Positions 26,976 through 36,688 are shown, counted from the first letter of the stretch. The stretch is DNA of 64,000 nucleotides from Oscillospiraceae bacterium (GCA_022835495.1 BQOK01000001.1:2666001-2730000), one strand, 5' to 3'. The notes: generated by a model from the letters alone, not told the origin. Numbers and translations: made by a program.

Positions 26976-28376
26976 TCAGACCAGCCTGTCAATGGCCTGC
27001 AGTGCGTCTGCGTAGATCTCGATCATGTTGGTGAGCAGCTGGATGCGCACCCCCTCGTTGGGCTGATGCCCGCCCCCGTAAAGGGGCGCCGGGTCCGGCA
27101 CGCCCGGCCCAAACCCCACGGCATTTTTGAGCTTGCGTGCATAGGTCCCGCCCCCCATCACATAGGGTTCCGCCCCGCCGCCATACACCGCCTCATAGGC
27201 CCGCAGCAGCTCCGCAATGGCCGGGTGCTGGGGCGGGGTGTAACAGGGCGGGTCGTTGTGCAGCCGCTCCACCGCAAAGCCGCCCGCGCTGCACCGTGCC
27301 TTCAAGCGGCGGATGAGCGCGGCCTGGTCGGCCCGCACACAGTAGCGCACGTTGATGTTCTGGGTGAGCACACCCCCGTCCAGCCGCGCCATACCGCCCA
27401 CGTGGGTGGTGCGGCCCGAAACTTCATCCCGGAAGTCGATGTCAAGCCCCTCGCCGTACGCGTCGCCAAAAGCGGCGGCCAAAAAGGCCATGGCCCCGGC
27501 GGCCGGGCCGGTAACAAGCGCATTTTGGGCCAGAAAGGCCGCCAGCTTCTGAATGGCGCTCTCAGTGCCCTCCGGGAAGGCGGCGTGCCCGGCGATCCCC
27601 CGGGCCGTCAGGCGCAGCTTGCCGCCCTCGGCCGCCGCTTCCACACCCGGCGCACCCGCCAGCAGCGGCTCCACCTCTGTGAGCGGCACACCGGCCAGCA
27701 GGGCAAACGCCCGGTCCGGCACCGCGTTGGAGGCCACCCCGCCGCCAAAGCCCAGCAGGTTCGAGCCCTCGACCCGGCAGGTAAGATCGGCGGTCAGAAT
27801 GCCTTTTTCGCCGCAGCACACCGGAAAATTCACGTCCGGCACCAGGCTGAAAACAGGCTGCGGTTCATGCTGCGTGTAATACATAAGGTCTGCCATGCCG
27901 GTCTCCTCGCTGCACCCGAGATACAGCTGCACCGAGTGCTCCAGCCCGGCGCCCAGCTCTTTCAGGCAGCGCAGGGCGTACAGCGCCGCCACGGCGGGGC
28001 CCTTGTTGTCGCCGCTGCCGCGGCCTATAATATACCCGTTTTCCACCCGCGGCTCAAAGGGCGGCGAAGCCCATCCCCCCCCCGCGGGCACCACATCCAG
28101 GTGGCTGAAGATGCCCAGGCTTTCCGCCGTTTTGCCCGGCCACAGGGCCACCCCGCAGCGGCCCGCAAGGTTTCGGGTCGAAAAACCGTGCTCCCGGCAC
28201 AGCGCAAGGCCCTCGGCCAGCGCCTCGGCACAGGCGGGGCCAAAGGGCGCGGCCCCGCTGCCGGCCGGTTCCGCCACGCTGGGGATGCGCACCAGGCGCA
28301 TCACGTCCCGCACCATTTCCTCCCTGTGCTCCAGCGCCCAGGCGCGCGCTGCCTGGCGGCTCACCGCGGCGCTCAC
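26976..28376 (-). CDS. M20-family dipeptidase (PepV-like)
   Basis: A 466-residue cytosolic zinc peptidase of the PepV/carnosinase-like M20 family. Metal and catalytic residues are seen in SHLDVVP (His92, Asp94), GSGDNKGP (Asp123), SEETG (Glu157/158) and GGHQPNE near the end. The inserted dimerisation/lid domain (about 200-350) has the PepV-type layout. The start is a GTG overlapping the stop of the upstream ABC ATPase gene (GTGA). As last gene of a dipeptide-importer operon it should hydrolyse the imported peptides. Specificity is not readable. Confidence 0.9.
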   Translation of the reverse strand: MSAAVSRQAARAWALEHREEMVRDVMRLVRIPSVAEPAGSGAAPFGPACAEALAEGLALCREHGFSTRNLAGRCGVALWPGKTAESLGIFSHLDVVPAGGGWASPPFEPRVENGYIIGRGSGDNKGPAVAALYALRCLKELGAGLEHSVQLYLGCSEETGMADLMYYTQHEPQPVFSLVPDVNFPVCCGEKGILTADLTCRVEGSNLLGFGGGVASNAVPDRAFALLAGVPLTEVEPLLAGAPGVEAAAEGGKLRLTARGIAGHAAFPEGTESAIQKLAAFLAQNALVTGPAAGAMAFLAAAFGDAYGEGLDIDFRDEVSGRTTHVGGMARLDGGVLTQNINVRYCVRADQAALIRRLKARCSAGGFAVERLHNDPPCYTPPQHPAIAELLRAYEAVYGGGAEPYVMGGGTYARKLKNAVGFGPGVPDPAPLYGGGHQPNEGVRIQLLTNMIEIYADALQAIDRLV

Positions 28377-29368
28377 GCCAGTTCCTCCGCCCGCACGCAG
28401 GCCGCCTGGTGCCCCGGTGCCAGCTCACGCAGCGCAGGGGTCTCGCTGCGGCAGCGGTCGGTGGCGTAGGGGCAGCGCGCGGCAAACCGGCAGCCCGCCG
28501 GTGGGTCGTAGGCCGAGGAGACATCGCCTTTCAGCAGAACGCGCTCCCGCTTCACCTCCGGGTCCGGAATGGGGATGGCGGAGAGCAGGGCCTTTGTATA
28601 GGGGTGCAGCGGCCGCCGGTACAACTCGTCCTTGCTGGTCACCTCCACCAGGCGGCCCAGGTACATCACGCCGATCCGGTCGGAAATGTGCCGCACCACC
28701 GACAGATCGTGGGAGATAAACAGGTAGGTCAGCCCGCGCTCAGCCTGGATGCGGCGCATCAGGTTCAGCACCTGCGCCCGCACCGAAACATCCAGCGCGC
28801 TCACCGGTTCGTCGCACATAATAAACTCGGGTTCCAGCACCAGCGCGCGGGCAATGCCGATGCGCTGCCGCTGCCCGCCCGAAAACTCGTGGGGATAGCG
28901 GTTCAAGTGCTGGCCGCCCAGGCCAACATATTCCAGCATATCCACCACCTTGGCCACCCGCTCCTCGCCCGTGCCGATCCCGAACACATCCAGGGGGGCT
29001 TTGACCAGGTCCAGCACGGTCATGCGCGGGTTCAGGCAGGCATAGGGATCCTGGAACACAATCTGCATTTTGCGCTTGAGCAGGCGCAGTTCCTCCCGCC
29101 CCAGCGCTTCAATGGGCTGCCCCCGGTACAGCACGCTGCCGCCCGTGGGCTCGATCAGCCGCAGGATCGTGCGCCCCAGGGTGGACTTGCCGCAGCCGGA
29201 TTCCCCCACCAGGCCGAAGGTCTCGCCCTCCCGGATCGCCAGGTCGATCCCGTCCACCGCGCGCACCGCCCGTTTCCGGCCTTTCAGCAGCCCGCCGGAG
29301 GAATAAAAGTATTTGGTCAGCTGCCGTGTTTCCAGCAGCGGGCCCTGCGCGCGCGCTTCACTCGCCAT
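28373..29368 (-). CDS. oppF: Dipeptide/oligopeptide ABC importer ATPase (OppF/DppF)
   Basis: A 331-residue ATPase: Walker [11 protein letters not shown]-loop VFQDPY, signature FSGGQRQR, Walker B FIMCDEP, and the H-loop SHDLS. The C-terminal OppF/DppF extension contains the oligopeptide-type Cys cluster [14 protein letters not shown] ... C, which binds an iron-sulfur cluster in some relatives. ATG 29368 follows GGAGG. It overlaps oppD by 11 bases and the peptidase gene by four. It energises import together with OppD. Confidence 0.92.
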   Translation of the reverse strand: MASEARAQGPLLETRQLTKYFYSSGGLLKGRKRAVRAVDGIDLAIREGETFGLVGESGCGKSTLGRTILRLIEPTGGSVLYRGQPIEALGREELRLLKRKMQIVFQDPYACLNPRMTVLDLVKAPLDVFGIGTGEERVAKVVDMLEYVGLGGQHLNRYPHEFSGGQRQRIGIARALVLEPEFIMCDEPVSALDVSVRAQVLNLMRRIQAERGLTYLFISHDLSVVRHISDRIGVMYLGRLVEVTSKDELYRRPLHPYTKALLSAIPIPDPEVKRERVLLKGDVSSAYDPPAGCRFAARCPYATDRCRSETPALRELAPGHQAACVRAEELA

Positions 29369-30338
29369 ATTCCCCGCCTCCCTCGTATTTCCAGCAGCTC
29401 ACCAGCGTATCTCCCACCTGGTACTGGTCCGGCTGCCTGGCCCGGCAGATTTTTTTTGCATAGGGGCACCGGTCGCAAAAGCGGCAGCCTGCCGGCATGT
29501 CGTACTGGTTTGGCACCTGCCCCCGGATCGTATACAGCTCTTCGCTGCCGCCGTCCAGCCGGGGAATGGAGCGCAGCAGCCCCTGGGTGTAGGGGTGCAG
29601 GGGCTCCCTGAACAGCCGGCGCACCGGGGCGTATTCCACCCCCTTGCCGGCATACATCACCAGGATGCGGTCCGCCATCTCAGCCACCACGCCCATGTCG
29701 TGGGTGATCAGCATCACGGCGGTGCCCAGATCGTCGCGCAGCTCCCGGATCAACTCCAGCACCTGCGCCTGGATGGTCACATCCAGCGCGGTGGTGGGCT
29801 CGTCGGCAATGAGCAGCGCCGGGTTGCAGGACAGCGCCATTGCGATCATGATCCGCTGGCGCATCCCGCCGGAAAACTGGTGCGGATATTCCCTCATGCG
29901 CCGCTCGGGTGCGGCGATGCCCACCTTTTCCAGCATGGAAACGGCGTGCCGGGCAGCGGCGGCGCGATCCATGCCCTGGTGGATCATGAGCGGCTCCATC
30001 ATCTGGCGGCCGATGGTCATGACCGGGTTCAGGCTGGTCATGGGATCCTGAAAGATCATGGCAATACGGTTGCCCCGCATTTTGCACATCTGCCCCTCGC
30101 TCAGGGCAGTGAGCTCCTGTCCCTCCAGGGCAATGCTGCTGCCGGGGGCCAGCGTGCCGGAACTGGGCAGCAGCCCCATAATGGACAGGGAGGTGACGCT
30201 TTTGCCGCAGCCCGACTCTCCCACAATGCCCAGGATCTCGCCCTTGCCCACGCCAAAGCTCACCCCGGCCACTGCGGTCACCGTTCCCTTGCGGGTGGTA
30301 AAGCGGGTCTCAAGGTTTTTTACGCTGAGTAGTTCCAT
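29358..30338 (-). CDS. oppD: Dipeptide/oligopeptide ABC importer ATPase (OppD/DppD)
   Basis: A 326-residue ATPase partner of OppF: Walker [10 protein letters not shown], signature FSGGMRQR, Walker [13 protein letters not shown], and a C-terminal Cys cluster ([14 protein letters not shown]). The ATG at 30338 follows GAGGTG, so the longer frame from 30356 is rejected. It is separated from the binding-protein gene upstream by a 166-base gap containing two strong hairpins but no promoter that stands out. Confidence 0.92.
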   Translation of the reverse strand: MELLSVKNLETRFTTRKGTVTAVAGVSFGVGKGEILGIVGESGCGKSVTSLSIMGLLPSSGTLAPGSSIALEGQELTALSEGQMCKMRGNRIAMIFQDPMTSLNPVMTIGRQMMEPLMIHQGMDRAAAARHAVSMLEKVGIAAPERRMREYPHQFSGGMRQRIMIAMALSCNPALLIADEPTTALDVTIQAQVLELIRELRDDLGTAVMLITHDMGVVAEMADRILVMYAGKGVEYAPVRRLFREPLHPYTQGLLRSIPRLDGGSEELYTIRGQVPNQYDMPAGCRFCDRCPYAKKICRARQPDQYQVGDTLVSCWKYEGGGEYGE

Positions 30339-30384
30339 GGTAGCACCTCGCTGCACTCATTGGGTCTGCGGGCAGGTTTGCCCT

Positions 30385-30454
30385 CACCCGGGCGCGCCGC
30401 AAAGGCCGTGCGCCCGGGTGAAGGCCGGGGGAGGGCCCTCTGCCTCCCCCGGCC
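30385..30454 (-). other. Two consecutive strong hairpins between binding-protein and ATPase genes
   Basis: Stem 1: 12 bp, 30423-30434 with 30443-30454. Stem 2: 11 bp, 30385-30395 with 30410-30420. Both perfect; neither has a T run. Such elements after a binding-protein gene commonly stabilise its mRNA and lower downstream expression. Confidence 0.6.
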
Positions 30455-30504
30455 CCACACATGGGGAAATGGTTCGTTCGCTGTGCAAAGGCCCGCCCGG
30501 GGCG

Positions 30505-32139
30505 TCAGTCCACCTTCCACTCCCAGGTGGCCCAGTTCAAAAAGTTCGAGTCGGTGGGCTGCACGTTTTGAATGCGCTTGTTGTAGGCGAACAGGGTGTT
30601 GGGCGAATAGAGCATCGAAAGGTTGCAGATCTCGCGGAACTTCACCTGTTCCTCGTCGTAAATGGCCTTGCACGCCTCAAAGCTGGTGGCCTCCAGGCCC
30701 TTTTTCATCAGCTCGTAAAGGGTGGGATCGGTGAGCAGCGAAAAGTTGGTGGAGGAGCCGGGCTCCAGCGCGGGCTTGTGGTCGTCCGGGTCTGCCGCGG
30801 GGCTGGCCCCCACCAGGCCGAAATCAGTTTCACCGTTCTGCATAGAGGACATCAGTGTCGGGAAGTCTACGCTCTGCAGCTTGATCTTCACCCCCACCTT
30901 TTCCAGGTCCTGCTGGATCAGCACAGCGCTGCGCTCGCGCACCTTGTTGCCGGTGGGCACCATCATGAGCAGCTCGCGGCCCGTATCCCAGCCGGCGTCC
31001 GCCAGCATCTGCTTTGCGGTCTCGGGGTCATACTCGGGGGGATAAACCTCCTTGTTGCAGTAGGGGTGGTTGGGGCCCCAGGGCGTGGCCAGGATCTGGC
31101 CCTCGCCCTTAAGCAGCTGATCCACGATGGTGCTGCGGTTGATGGCCATGTCGATGGCGCGGCGCACCTCGGCGGTCATATATTCGCGCTGGGTGTTGTA
31201 CACCATGTACTGGTAGGAGTAGTTCTCAATGGAAACACAGTTCAGGTTTTCCTGCGCCTGGGCGGTCTCCCAGTCCTCCAGAGGAATGGCGGCCAGGCCG
31301 CTGCCCGCCAGGATGTCGATGTCGCCGCTCATCAGGCCGGCCACCAAATTGGCCGACTGGGTCACCCGGATGACTAGCTTGTCAAAATCGGGTTTGCCCA
31401 GGTGATAGCTCTCGTTGCAGTCCAGCTGGATCTCTTCGCCGGCAATCGAGCTGCCGAACTTGAAGGGGCCGCTGCCGATGGGTGCCTCCCACAGGTCGGG
31501 TCCGTTCACCTCTTCCACGGTCTTGTCTTCCAGAATGTGCTTGGGCAGCACAAAGAAATTTTTGTTGAACACGCCCAGAATTATCTCCGGGTCCATGGGG
31601 CGCTTCAGGTTGAACCGCACCTTGTTGCCCTCCAGCACCTCCACGCCGATGGAATCGGCCGAGAGCTCGGCGCCGCTGTCGTCCACGCCCTCAAAGTAGT
31701 TCAGGAACGAGCGCTTGGAGGAGTTGATGGCCGGGTCCGAGACCAGCTGGGCGGTAAAGGCCACGTCCTCGGCGGTCACCGGCTGGCCGTCGTGCCATTT
31801 GGCGTTGGGGTCGATGGCAAAGGTGATGGACTTCGCGTCCTCCCCTACCTCCCAGCCGGAGGCAAGGCGGGGCTCAAAGGTGTTGTCGCCCCGGTTGAAC
31901 ACCAGCCGGTCATACAGCTGGTCAAAGATCACGTCGCCATAGTTGCTGGAGGTGTTGAAGGGCATCAGGGTCTCCCAGGTGGAGCTGATGGCCATGGTGA
32001 CCACCTTTTCGCCGGCAGGCTGCGCCGTGGTGGAAGAGGGGCTTCCGGCCGGGGTGGAGTCGGTGGGCGCCGCCGGGGGCGCGCAGGCGGTGAACATCAG
32101 CGCTGCCAGTAACGCTGCGGATATGGCTTTCAGTTTCAT
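30505..32139 (-). CDS. Peptide-binding lipoprotein (solute-binding family 5)
   Basis: A 544-residue extracellular binding protein of the DppA/OppA family. The signal MKLKAISAALLAALMFTAC ends in a lipobox, followed by a Ser/Thr/Pro-rich linker. Family blocks are YDRLVF, FAIDPNAKWHDGQPVTAEDV and the C-terminal SMLYSPNTLFAYN region. ATG follows AAGGAGG. It delivers peptides to the OppB/OppC channel encoded upstream. The downstream M20 dipeptidase makes di- or short peptides the likely cargo, though family-5 proteins also bind nickel, opines or sugars. Confidence 0.92.
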   Translation of the reverse strand: MKLKAISAALLAALMFTACAPPAAPTDSTPAGSPSSTTAQPAGEKVVTMAISSTWETLMPFNTSSNYGDVIFDQLYDRLVFNRGDNTFEPRLASGWEVGEDAKSITFAIDPNAKWHDGQPVTAEDVAFTAQLVSDPAINSSKRSFLNYFEGVDDSGAELSADSIGVEVLEGNKVRFNLKRPMDPEIILGVFNKNFFVLPKHILEDKTVEEVNGPDLWEAPIGSGPFKFGSSIAGEEIQLDCNESYHLGKPDFDKLVIRVTQSANLVAGLMSGDIDILAGSGLAAIPLEDWETAQAQENLNCVSIENYSYQYMVYNTQREYMTAEVRRAIDMAINRSTIVDQLLKGEGQILATPWGPNHPYCNKEVYPPEYDPETAKQMLADAGWDTGRELLMMVPTGNKVRERSAVLIQQDLEKVGVKIKLQSVDFPTLMSSMQNGETDFGLVGASPAADPDDHKPALEPGSSTNFSLLTDPTLYELMKKGLEATSFEACKAIYDEEQVKFREICNLSMLYSPNTLFAYNKRIQNVQPTDSNFLNWATWEWKVD

Positions 32140-32220
32140 GGTCGTTTTTCCTCCTTAAATGTTTGGGGTCATGGTGTATCGTTCAGCCCCCTCCGGGGCG
32201 GGTGACAAAGGACAGCTTGC

Positions 32221-33102
32221 TCAGATCTTCATCTTGGGGTCCAGCGCGTCGCGCACGCCGTCGCCGAAAAAGTTGATGCTGAGCACGGTCAGGATCAGGC
32301 AGATGCCAGGCGGCACCCACATCCATGGCCGGCTGGACAAAACGGTGATGGACTGCGCGTCGTACATCATGTTGCCCCAGGACGCCTGCGGCGGCTGTAC
32401 CCCCATGCCCAGAAAGCTCAGGGCCGATTCCATGATAATTGCCTGCGCGGTGCGAAAGGTCATGGCGATGAGCACCGGGGTAAAGGCGTTGGGTAGGATG
32501 TATTTCAAAATGACTCCCGTGCTTTTTGTGCCGATGGCCCGGGCCGATTCCACGTATTCCTTTTCGCGCACGGCCAGCACGTTGCCGTAAATGAGCCGGG
32601 CGAACTGGGGCCAGCCCATCACGCCGATCACCAGCGTGACCGACCAGACCGAGGGCCCCACCACCGCCACCAGCACCAGGATCAGGATCATGGCCGGGAA
32701 CGACATGAACACGTCCGCCACCCGCATGATGATGGTCTCGGGCCATTTGCGGAAATAGCCCGCAATGAGCCCCAGCGGCACCCCAAAGCACAGGCTGATC
32801 AGGGTCGAGGCCAGGCCCACCATCAAAGAAACCCGCCCGCCGTATACCAGGCGTGCCAGCAGGTCGCGGCCCACATCGTCGGTTCCCAGCACATGCCCCG
32901 GCCCAGGCTGGGCGCCGAAGGCCAAAATGTCCGAGGTGTAGGGGTCCAGATGCAGAAGCGGCGGCAGCACCGTTACCAGTAAAATCTCAAGCCCCAGGAT
33001 GCACAGGCCCGCCACCGCCAGCTTGTGGGCCGAAAATCGCTCCAGCACGTTGCGGAAATAGGTCGCCTTTGCACTGCCCGCAGGGCTGTTTTTCTCGCTC
33101 AT
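32221..33102 (-). CDS. oppC: Peptide ABC importer permease (OppC/DppC)
   Basis: A 293-residue membrane protein. After a cytosolic N-terminus and first helix it has the DppC periplasmic-loop marker HVLGTDDVGRDLLARLVYG and the EAA-type loop EYVESARAIGTKSTGVILKY. Five to six helices. The start is ATG 33102 after AAGGGGAG. It lies 18 bases after oppB and is followed by the binding-protein gene. With OppB it forms the channel. Confidence 0.92.
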   Translation of the reverse strand: MSEKNSPAGSAKATYFRNVLERFSAHKLAVAGLCILGLEILLVTVLPPLLHLDPYTSDILAFGAQPGPGHVLGTDDVGRDLLARLVYGGRVSLMVGLASTLISLCFGVPLGLIAGYFRKWPETIIMRVADVFMSFPAMILILVLVAVVGPSVWSVTLVIGVMGWPQFARLIYGNVLAVREKEYVESARAIGTKSTGVILKYILPNAFTPVLIAMTFRTAQAIIMESALSFLGMGVQPPQASWGNMMYDAQSITVLSSRPWMWVPPGICLILTVLSINFFGDGVRDALDPKMKI

Positions 33103-33120
33103 TCAAAAGCTCCCCTTTCC

Positions 33121-34077
33121 TTATTTGTAGCTGATGCGCGGGTCCAGCAGGCCATAGGTCAAATCCACCAGCAGGTTTCCCACCAGCACCACCGCGGCTA
33201 CCATGACCGTGATGCCCATGATCACAGGGTAATCCCGCGCATTGATGGACTGCACCATCAGCGAGCCGATCCCCGGCCAGTTGAAGATCTGCTCGGTCAC
33301 AACCGCCCCGCCCACCAGCGCCGGGATGGACATGCCGATCTCGGTGACCACCGGGATGAGCGCATTGCGCAGGCCATGGCGGTAAACCACTGTGTTCCAC
33401 CGGAGGCCCTTGCTCTTGGCGGTGCGGATGTAATCCTCGCCCAGCACCTCCAGCATGCTGCTGCGGGTAAAGCGGATCCAGCTGCCCATCTGCTGAAACG
33501 ACAATACTACCGTGGGCATGATCATGTGCCGCGCCAGCATGGCGTAGGTGCGCACGCCGGTGGTGTCGTACATGCCGCCCATGGGCAGGATGCCCAGCTT
33601 TACCACGAACCAGTAGATAAAGATGAGCCCCACAAAAAAGTTTGGGGTGGCCGCCGTTAAAAACGACAGGCCCGAGGCGCTGTAATCCCAGAGGGAATAA
33701 GGCTTTTTTGCCGCCAGAATGCCCAGCGGCAGCGCCACCGCCAGCGAGAGCACCAGCGAGGAGCAGGTGAGCAGCAGGGTGGGCCCCAGCCGCTCGCCGA
33801 TCATGGTGAGCACCCCGCGGCCGGTGCGGTAGGAAAAGCCCAGATTGCCCTGCAAAAATTGCCCCAGCCAGGTGAAATACTGCACGATGACCGGCTGGTC
33901 CAGCCCCAGGGCCGCCTCCCGGCGGGCGATCTCCTCGGCGGTCATACGCGGGTCGGCCAGCAGCATGTCCAGCGGGCTGCCCGGCGCCATGGAGGAAATG
34001 ATGTACGCCAGGATCGTGATGCCGAAAAAGGTGGGAATGGCGATCAGCAGGCGTTTTAAAACGTATTTTGTTTTCAT
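33121..34077 (-). CDS. oppB: Peptide ABC importer permease (OppB/DppB)
   Basis: A 318-residue permease with the DppB opening (MKTKYVLKRLLIAIPTFFGI), a large loop after helix 1 (residues about 30-95) and the EAA-type loop EDYIRTAKSKGLRWNTVVYR. ATG 34077 follows GAAGGGAAG. It is the first transporter gene after the GntR regulator gene in the same operon; 57 bases separate the two. Confidence 0.92.
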   Translation of the reverse strand: MKTKYVLKRLLIAIPTFFGITILAYIISSMAPGSPLDMLLADPRMTAEEIARREAALGLDQPVIVQYFTWLGQFLQGNLGFSYRTGRGVLTMIGERLGPTLLLTCSSLVLSLAVALPLGILAAKKPYSLWDYSASGLSFLTAATPNFFVGLIFIYWFVVKLGILPMGGMYDTTGVRTYAMLARHMIMPTVVLSFQQMGSWIRFTRSSMLEVLGEDYIRTAKSKGLRWNTVVYRHGLRNALIPVVTEIGMSIPALVGGAVVTEQIFNWPGIGSLMVQSINARDYPVIMGITVMVAAVVLVGNLLVDLTYGLLDPRISYK

Positions 34078-34134
34078 GGCAGCTTCCCTTCTTTCCCCGC
34101 CTCCGGGCCCGGGGCCCGTGGGCGCGGCTCCCGG

Positions 34135-34818
34135 TCAGGGGCGGATGATCTCCTCTTCCATGCAGGCAATGTCCTTGCGCAGCAGGGCCACGGCGGTATC
34201 GGTGTCACGGGCGCGCAGGGCCTCCAGAATGCCCTCGTGGGAAGTGGTGTCGGTGCGCTTGCTCTTCTCCCAGGAGTTGGTATAGTATTGCAGGGCCCCG
34301 CGGGAGAAAAAGCGCAGGATCCCCACCAGCGTTTTATAGAGATACAGGTTCTGGCACTGCCTGCACAAAAGCAGATGAAAGCTCATGTTGTGCCGCCAGT
34401 GCTTGAGCACGTCCTTTTCCTCGGCCAGGTACGCCCCGGCCCGCACGTTTTCTTCCAGCTCAGCAAGCTGATCGTCCGTAATAAAGGGCACGGTGCGGCG
34501 CAGCGCACTCTCCTCAATGATCAGGCGCAGCTCCTGCATATCGCGGAACTGGCCCGGCGTGATGGGCACCACCTGGTAGCCGAAGCGCGGGATGTTTGTG
34601 AGCACCCCCTCGTTGCACAGCTCCACCAGCGCCTCCCGCACGGGTGATTTGCTGGCGCCGTATTTTTCCATGAGCGTGCCCTCGTTGAGCACCGTGCCCG
34701 GCGGGTAAATGCCGGTGGTAATATCCTCAAAAATGCTCTCAGAGATCTGCTCCTTGATGGATTTTTTCTCCTCGCGGTCTGGTCGTGAAGCGTACACGCC
34801 GCTGCTCCCCTTTCCCAT
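34135..34818 (-). CDS. GntR-family regulator, FadR/FCD subgroup
   Basis: A 227-residue regulator: winged helix-turn-helix (about 18-85; GTLMEKYGASKSPVREALVEL) and an all-helical FCD ligand domain (about 95-220) with likely metal-site residues in HNMSFHLLLCRQC and TSHEGILEAL. It probably controls its own operon in response to a small carboxylate or peptide-derived ligand. The ATG at 34818 directly abuts the stop of the UroD-like gene, so the two are translationally coupled. Possible operator repeats lie on the operon promoter at 35841-35883. Confidence 0.88.
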   Translation of the reverse strand: MGKGSSGVYASRPDREEKKSIKEQISESIFEDITTGIYPPGTVLNEGTLMEKYGASKSPVREALVELCNEGVLTNIPRFGYQVVPITPGQFRDMQELRLIIEESALRRTVPFITDDQLAELEENVRAGAYLAEEKDVLKHWRHNMSFHLLLCRQCQNLYLYKTLVGILRFFSRGALQYYTNSWEKSKRTDTTSHEGILEALRARDTDTAVALLRKDIACMEEEIIRP

Positions 34819-35778
34819 TTATTCCCGCGCCGCTTCCACGGCGGCGCGGATCAGGCTGTAATCAATGCCGGTGGGCAGCGTGCAGTCCGCCCCCAGGATG
34901 AACCCGACGCGGCCGGCCTCCGCCATTGCCTGGCGGGCCTGCGCCTTTACCGCCTCTGCCGGGCCGTCTGCCAGCACGGTGCCGGCGTGATTGGCAAAGC
35001 CGCCCATCACCGCGCAGCCGCCGAACAGCTCCCTGCCCTGGCGCAGGGAAAACCCGGTCTCATATACGCCCCAGTTCACCACGTCGGCCAGGGGCGCGTA
35101 GCCAGCGTACCGCTGCATGTTCAGGTTCTCCTTGCAGATGTGCAGCAGGGTATGCCCCCCCGCCCGCTTTACGGTTTCCAGCACCTGCAAATCCAGCGGT
35201 TCAATGTACTCAGCGAACTCCTCGTCGGTAAAAAAATGGCGCTCGCCGCCCAGGCTTGCAAAAAACACGCCGTCCATACCCGCCTCCACATAGGCGCGCG
35301 CCAGCTGGCACAATACCTCGTTGATGCGCTTCATGGCGTCCAGCACAGGGGTCTTGTTTTCGCGCAGGTGCTCACACAGCATCTCCCGCACCTCGCGGTA
35401 CCCATAGCGGTGCTCAATGGGGTGGATGGCCGAGGCGCAGATGCCGTGCAGGGTCCCCACCCGGAAGGCCTCCGCCGGGCTCTCTTCCAGCAGGCGGCGG
35501 CACAGCTCCATCTGGCGCACCATAAAGCCGTCCTTCATGGAAAGGGTGCGCACCTGCGCCCAATCGGCGGGGCTGCGGATGGACCCCATATCCGGGATCA
35601 GATTCTCGTTCATCAGCTTGAGCACATCCGTGTCGGTCTGCCGAAAAAAGTCAAGATGCTGCCGGATGGCCGCTTCGCCCGCGTTCTGGTCTTTCGGGAA
35701 GTGCATGGAAAAGCAGGTGGGCACCGCATCCGGTTGGCGGCCGCCGATCGCCGCAAGCACGCGTTCCTTTTTGGTCAT
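34819..35778 (-). CDS. UroD/MtaA-superfamily methyltransferase-like protein
   Basis: A 319-residue TIM-barrel protein of the uroporphyrinogen decarboxylase / corrinoid methyltransferase superfamily. It is not a HemE: the N-terminal porphyrin-binding block is not evident and no haem genes are near. It keeps the zinc-ligand pattern of MtaA/MtbA-type methyltransferases, His-x-Cys in LLHICKEN and Cys in GADCTLP near the end. ATG 35778 follows GAGGA. It leads an operon with a GntR regulator and a dipeptide importer, an unusual setting; no corrinoid protein gene is visible. Substrate unknown. Confidence 0.78.
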   Translation of the reverse strand: MTKKERVLAAIGGRQPDAVPTCFSMHFPKDQNAGEAAIRQHLDFFRQTDTDVLKLMNENLIPDMGSIRSPADWAQVRTLSMKDGFMVRQMELCRRLLEESPAEAFRVGTLHGICASAIHPIEHRYGYREVREMLCEHLRENKTPVLDAMKRINEVLCQLARAYVEAGMDGVFFASLGGERHFFTDEEFAEYIEPLDLQVLETVKRAGGHTLLHICKENLNMQRYAGYAPLADVVNWGVYETGFSLRQGRELFGGCAVMGGFANHAGTVLADGPAEAVKAQARQAMAEAGRVGFILGADCTLPTGIDYSLIRAAVEAARE

Positions 35779-35840
35779 TTGTTTTTTCCTCGCTCTCGAT
35801 TGATCCGTTACGCCCCCGGAAGGGCGAAAACGATTTTGTT

Positions 35841-35883
35841 TTTCTAGTGCGCTTTCTAAGCGTATCAGTGATTATACTAGAAA
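35841..35883 (-). promoter_or_regulatory. Promoter with TTTCTA repeats upstream of the UroD-like operon
   Basis: A perfect TATAAT on the minus strand (35876-35871) with no good -35 box. TTTCTA occurs twice in direct orientation (35841-35846, 35853-35858) and once inverted (TAGAAA, 35878-35883), and a GTAT/ATAC pair spans the -10. A regulator that helps or blocks polymerase here is plausible; the GntR protein of the operon is the obvious candidate. The 333-base gap 35779-36111 otherwise holds only the terminator of pgsA. Confidence 0.5.
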
Positions 35884-35980
35884 TGATAGCACCTCTTCGC
35901 CGCGCTTTCAATGGCCTACATCCACAAGCTTTTTCGACAAAATTCGTCCGCTTGCACAAACCTTAGGGCTTTTTACACAG

Positions 35981-36025
35981 AAAACAGCCCCTTCGGTAAA
36001 ACATTTTCACCGAAAGGGCTGTTTT
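35981..36025 (-). terminator. Terminator after pgsA
   Basis: A 17-bp stem with one mismatch (35981-35997 with 36009-36025), 11-base loop, ending in T4 on the minus strand. It lies 86 bases past the pgsA stop. Confidence 0.75.
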
Positions 36026-36111
36026 AAAAAAGCTTTCCTGCGCCTGTTCCTGCCGCTGCTCCAAGGGGCCGCAGCACACCGGCATTGGGCTGCCGGGCAG
36101 CAAGCGCCTTG

Positions 36112-36684
36112 TTATTTTGCGCGCATAAAGCAGTCGCGGTTCTGCCACAGGTAGATCACGCCGGACAAAAGGGTCACCGCCGCCACCAGCCAGCACAGCG
36201 CATATCCCACGATCTGGCTCAGGTAGACGCTCACGCCCATGCTCCCCTGCCAGGCCTCCAGGGCCACGCCGAAGTAAAACACGATGATGGTGAGCATCTG
36301 CAGCACGGTCTTTACCTTGCCCCACAGGTTGGCGGCCACCACCCGGTTCTGCGCCGCTGCCAGCATGCGCACGCCGGACACCGCAAACTCCCGCGCCAGA
36401 ATGACGACCAGGACCACCGGGCTGCAGGCGCTCATGGTCATCATGTACAAAAAGGCTGTGGTGGTGAGCAGCTTGTCGGCCAGGGGGTCGGCAAATTTTC
36501 CAAAGTCGGTGACCATGTTCCACCTGCGGGCCAGGTAGCCGTCCAAAAAGTCGGTCAGGCTGGCAAGGGTGAATACCAACGCCGCCGCCAGCATCCAGGC
36601 CGGGTGGAAGGGGTGGCTTGCGCAAAGCATAAAAACCGGGACCAGAGCGATGCGGGCCAGGGTAAGCTTGTTGGGCAGATTCAT
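36112..36684 (-). CDS. pgsA: CDP-diacylglycerol--glycerol-3-phosphate 3-phosphatidyltransferase
   Basis: Makes phosphatidylglycerol phosphate from CDP-diacylglycerol and glycerol-3-phosphate in the membrane. The 190-residue protein has about six helices and the CDP-alcohol phosphotransferase motif DG-x2-AR-x8-G-x3-D-x3-D, seen as LDGYLARRWNMVTDFGKFAD. The start is ATG 36684 after GGAGGAG; the longer open frame to 36738 overlaps rimO. It is separated from rimO by four bases, a common firmicute order. Confidence 0.93.
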   Translation of the reverse strand: MNLPNKLTLARIALVPVFMLCASHPFHPAWMLAAALVFTLASLTDFLDGYLARRWNMVTDFGKFADPLADKLLTTTAFLYMMTMSACSPVVLVVILAREFAVSGVRMLAAAQNRVVAANLWGKVKTVLQMLTIIVFYFGVALEAWQGSMGVSVYLSQIVGYALCWLVAAVTLLSGVIYLWQNRDCFMRAK

Positions 36685-36688
36685 GGCG

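Noticed and set aside
30385-30454. Operon-ending terminator between the peptide-binding protein and ATPase genes
   Set aside because: No T run follows either hairpin and no clear new promoter precedes oppD.
28409-31377. Long plus-strand open frames opposite the oligopeptide transporter genes
   Set aside because: They mirror conserved genes on the minus strand and match no protein family.
34819-35778. HemE (uroporphyrinogen decarboxylase) for haem synthesis
   Set aside because: The sequence has MtaA-type zinc ligands, lacks the HemE N-terminal block, and no tetrapyrrole gene is nearby.
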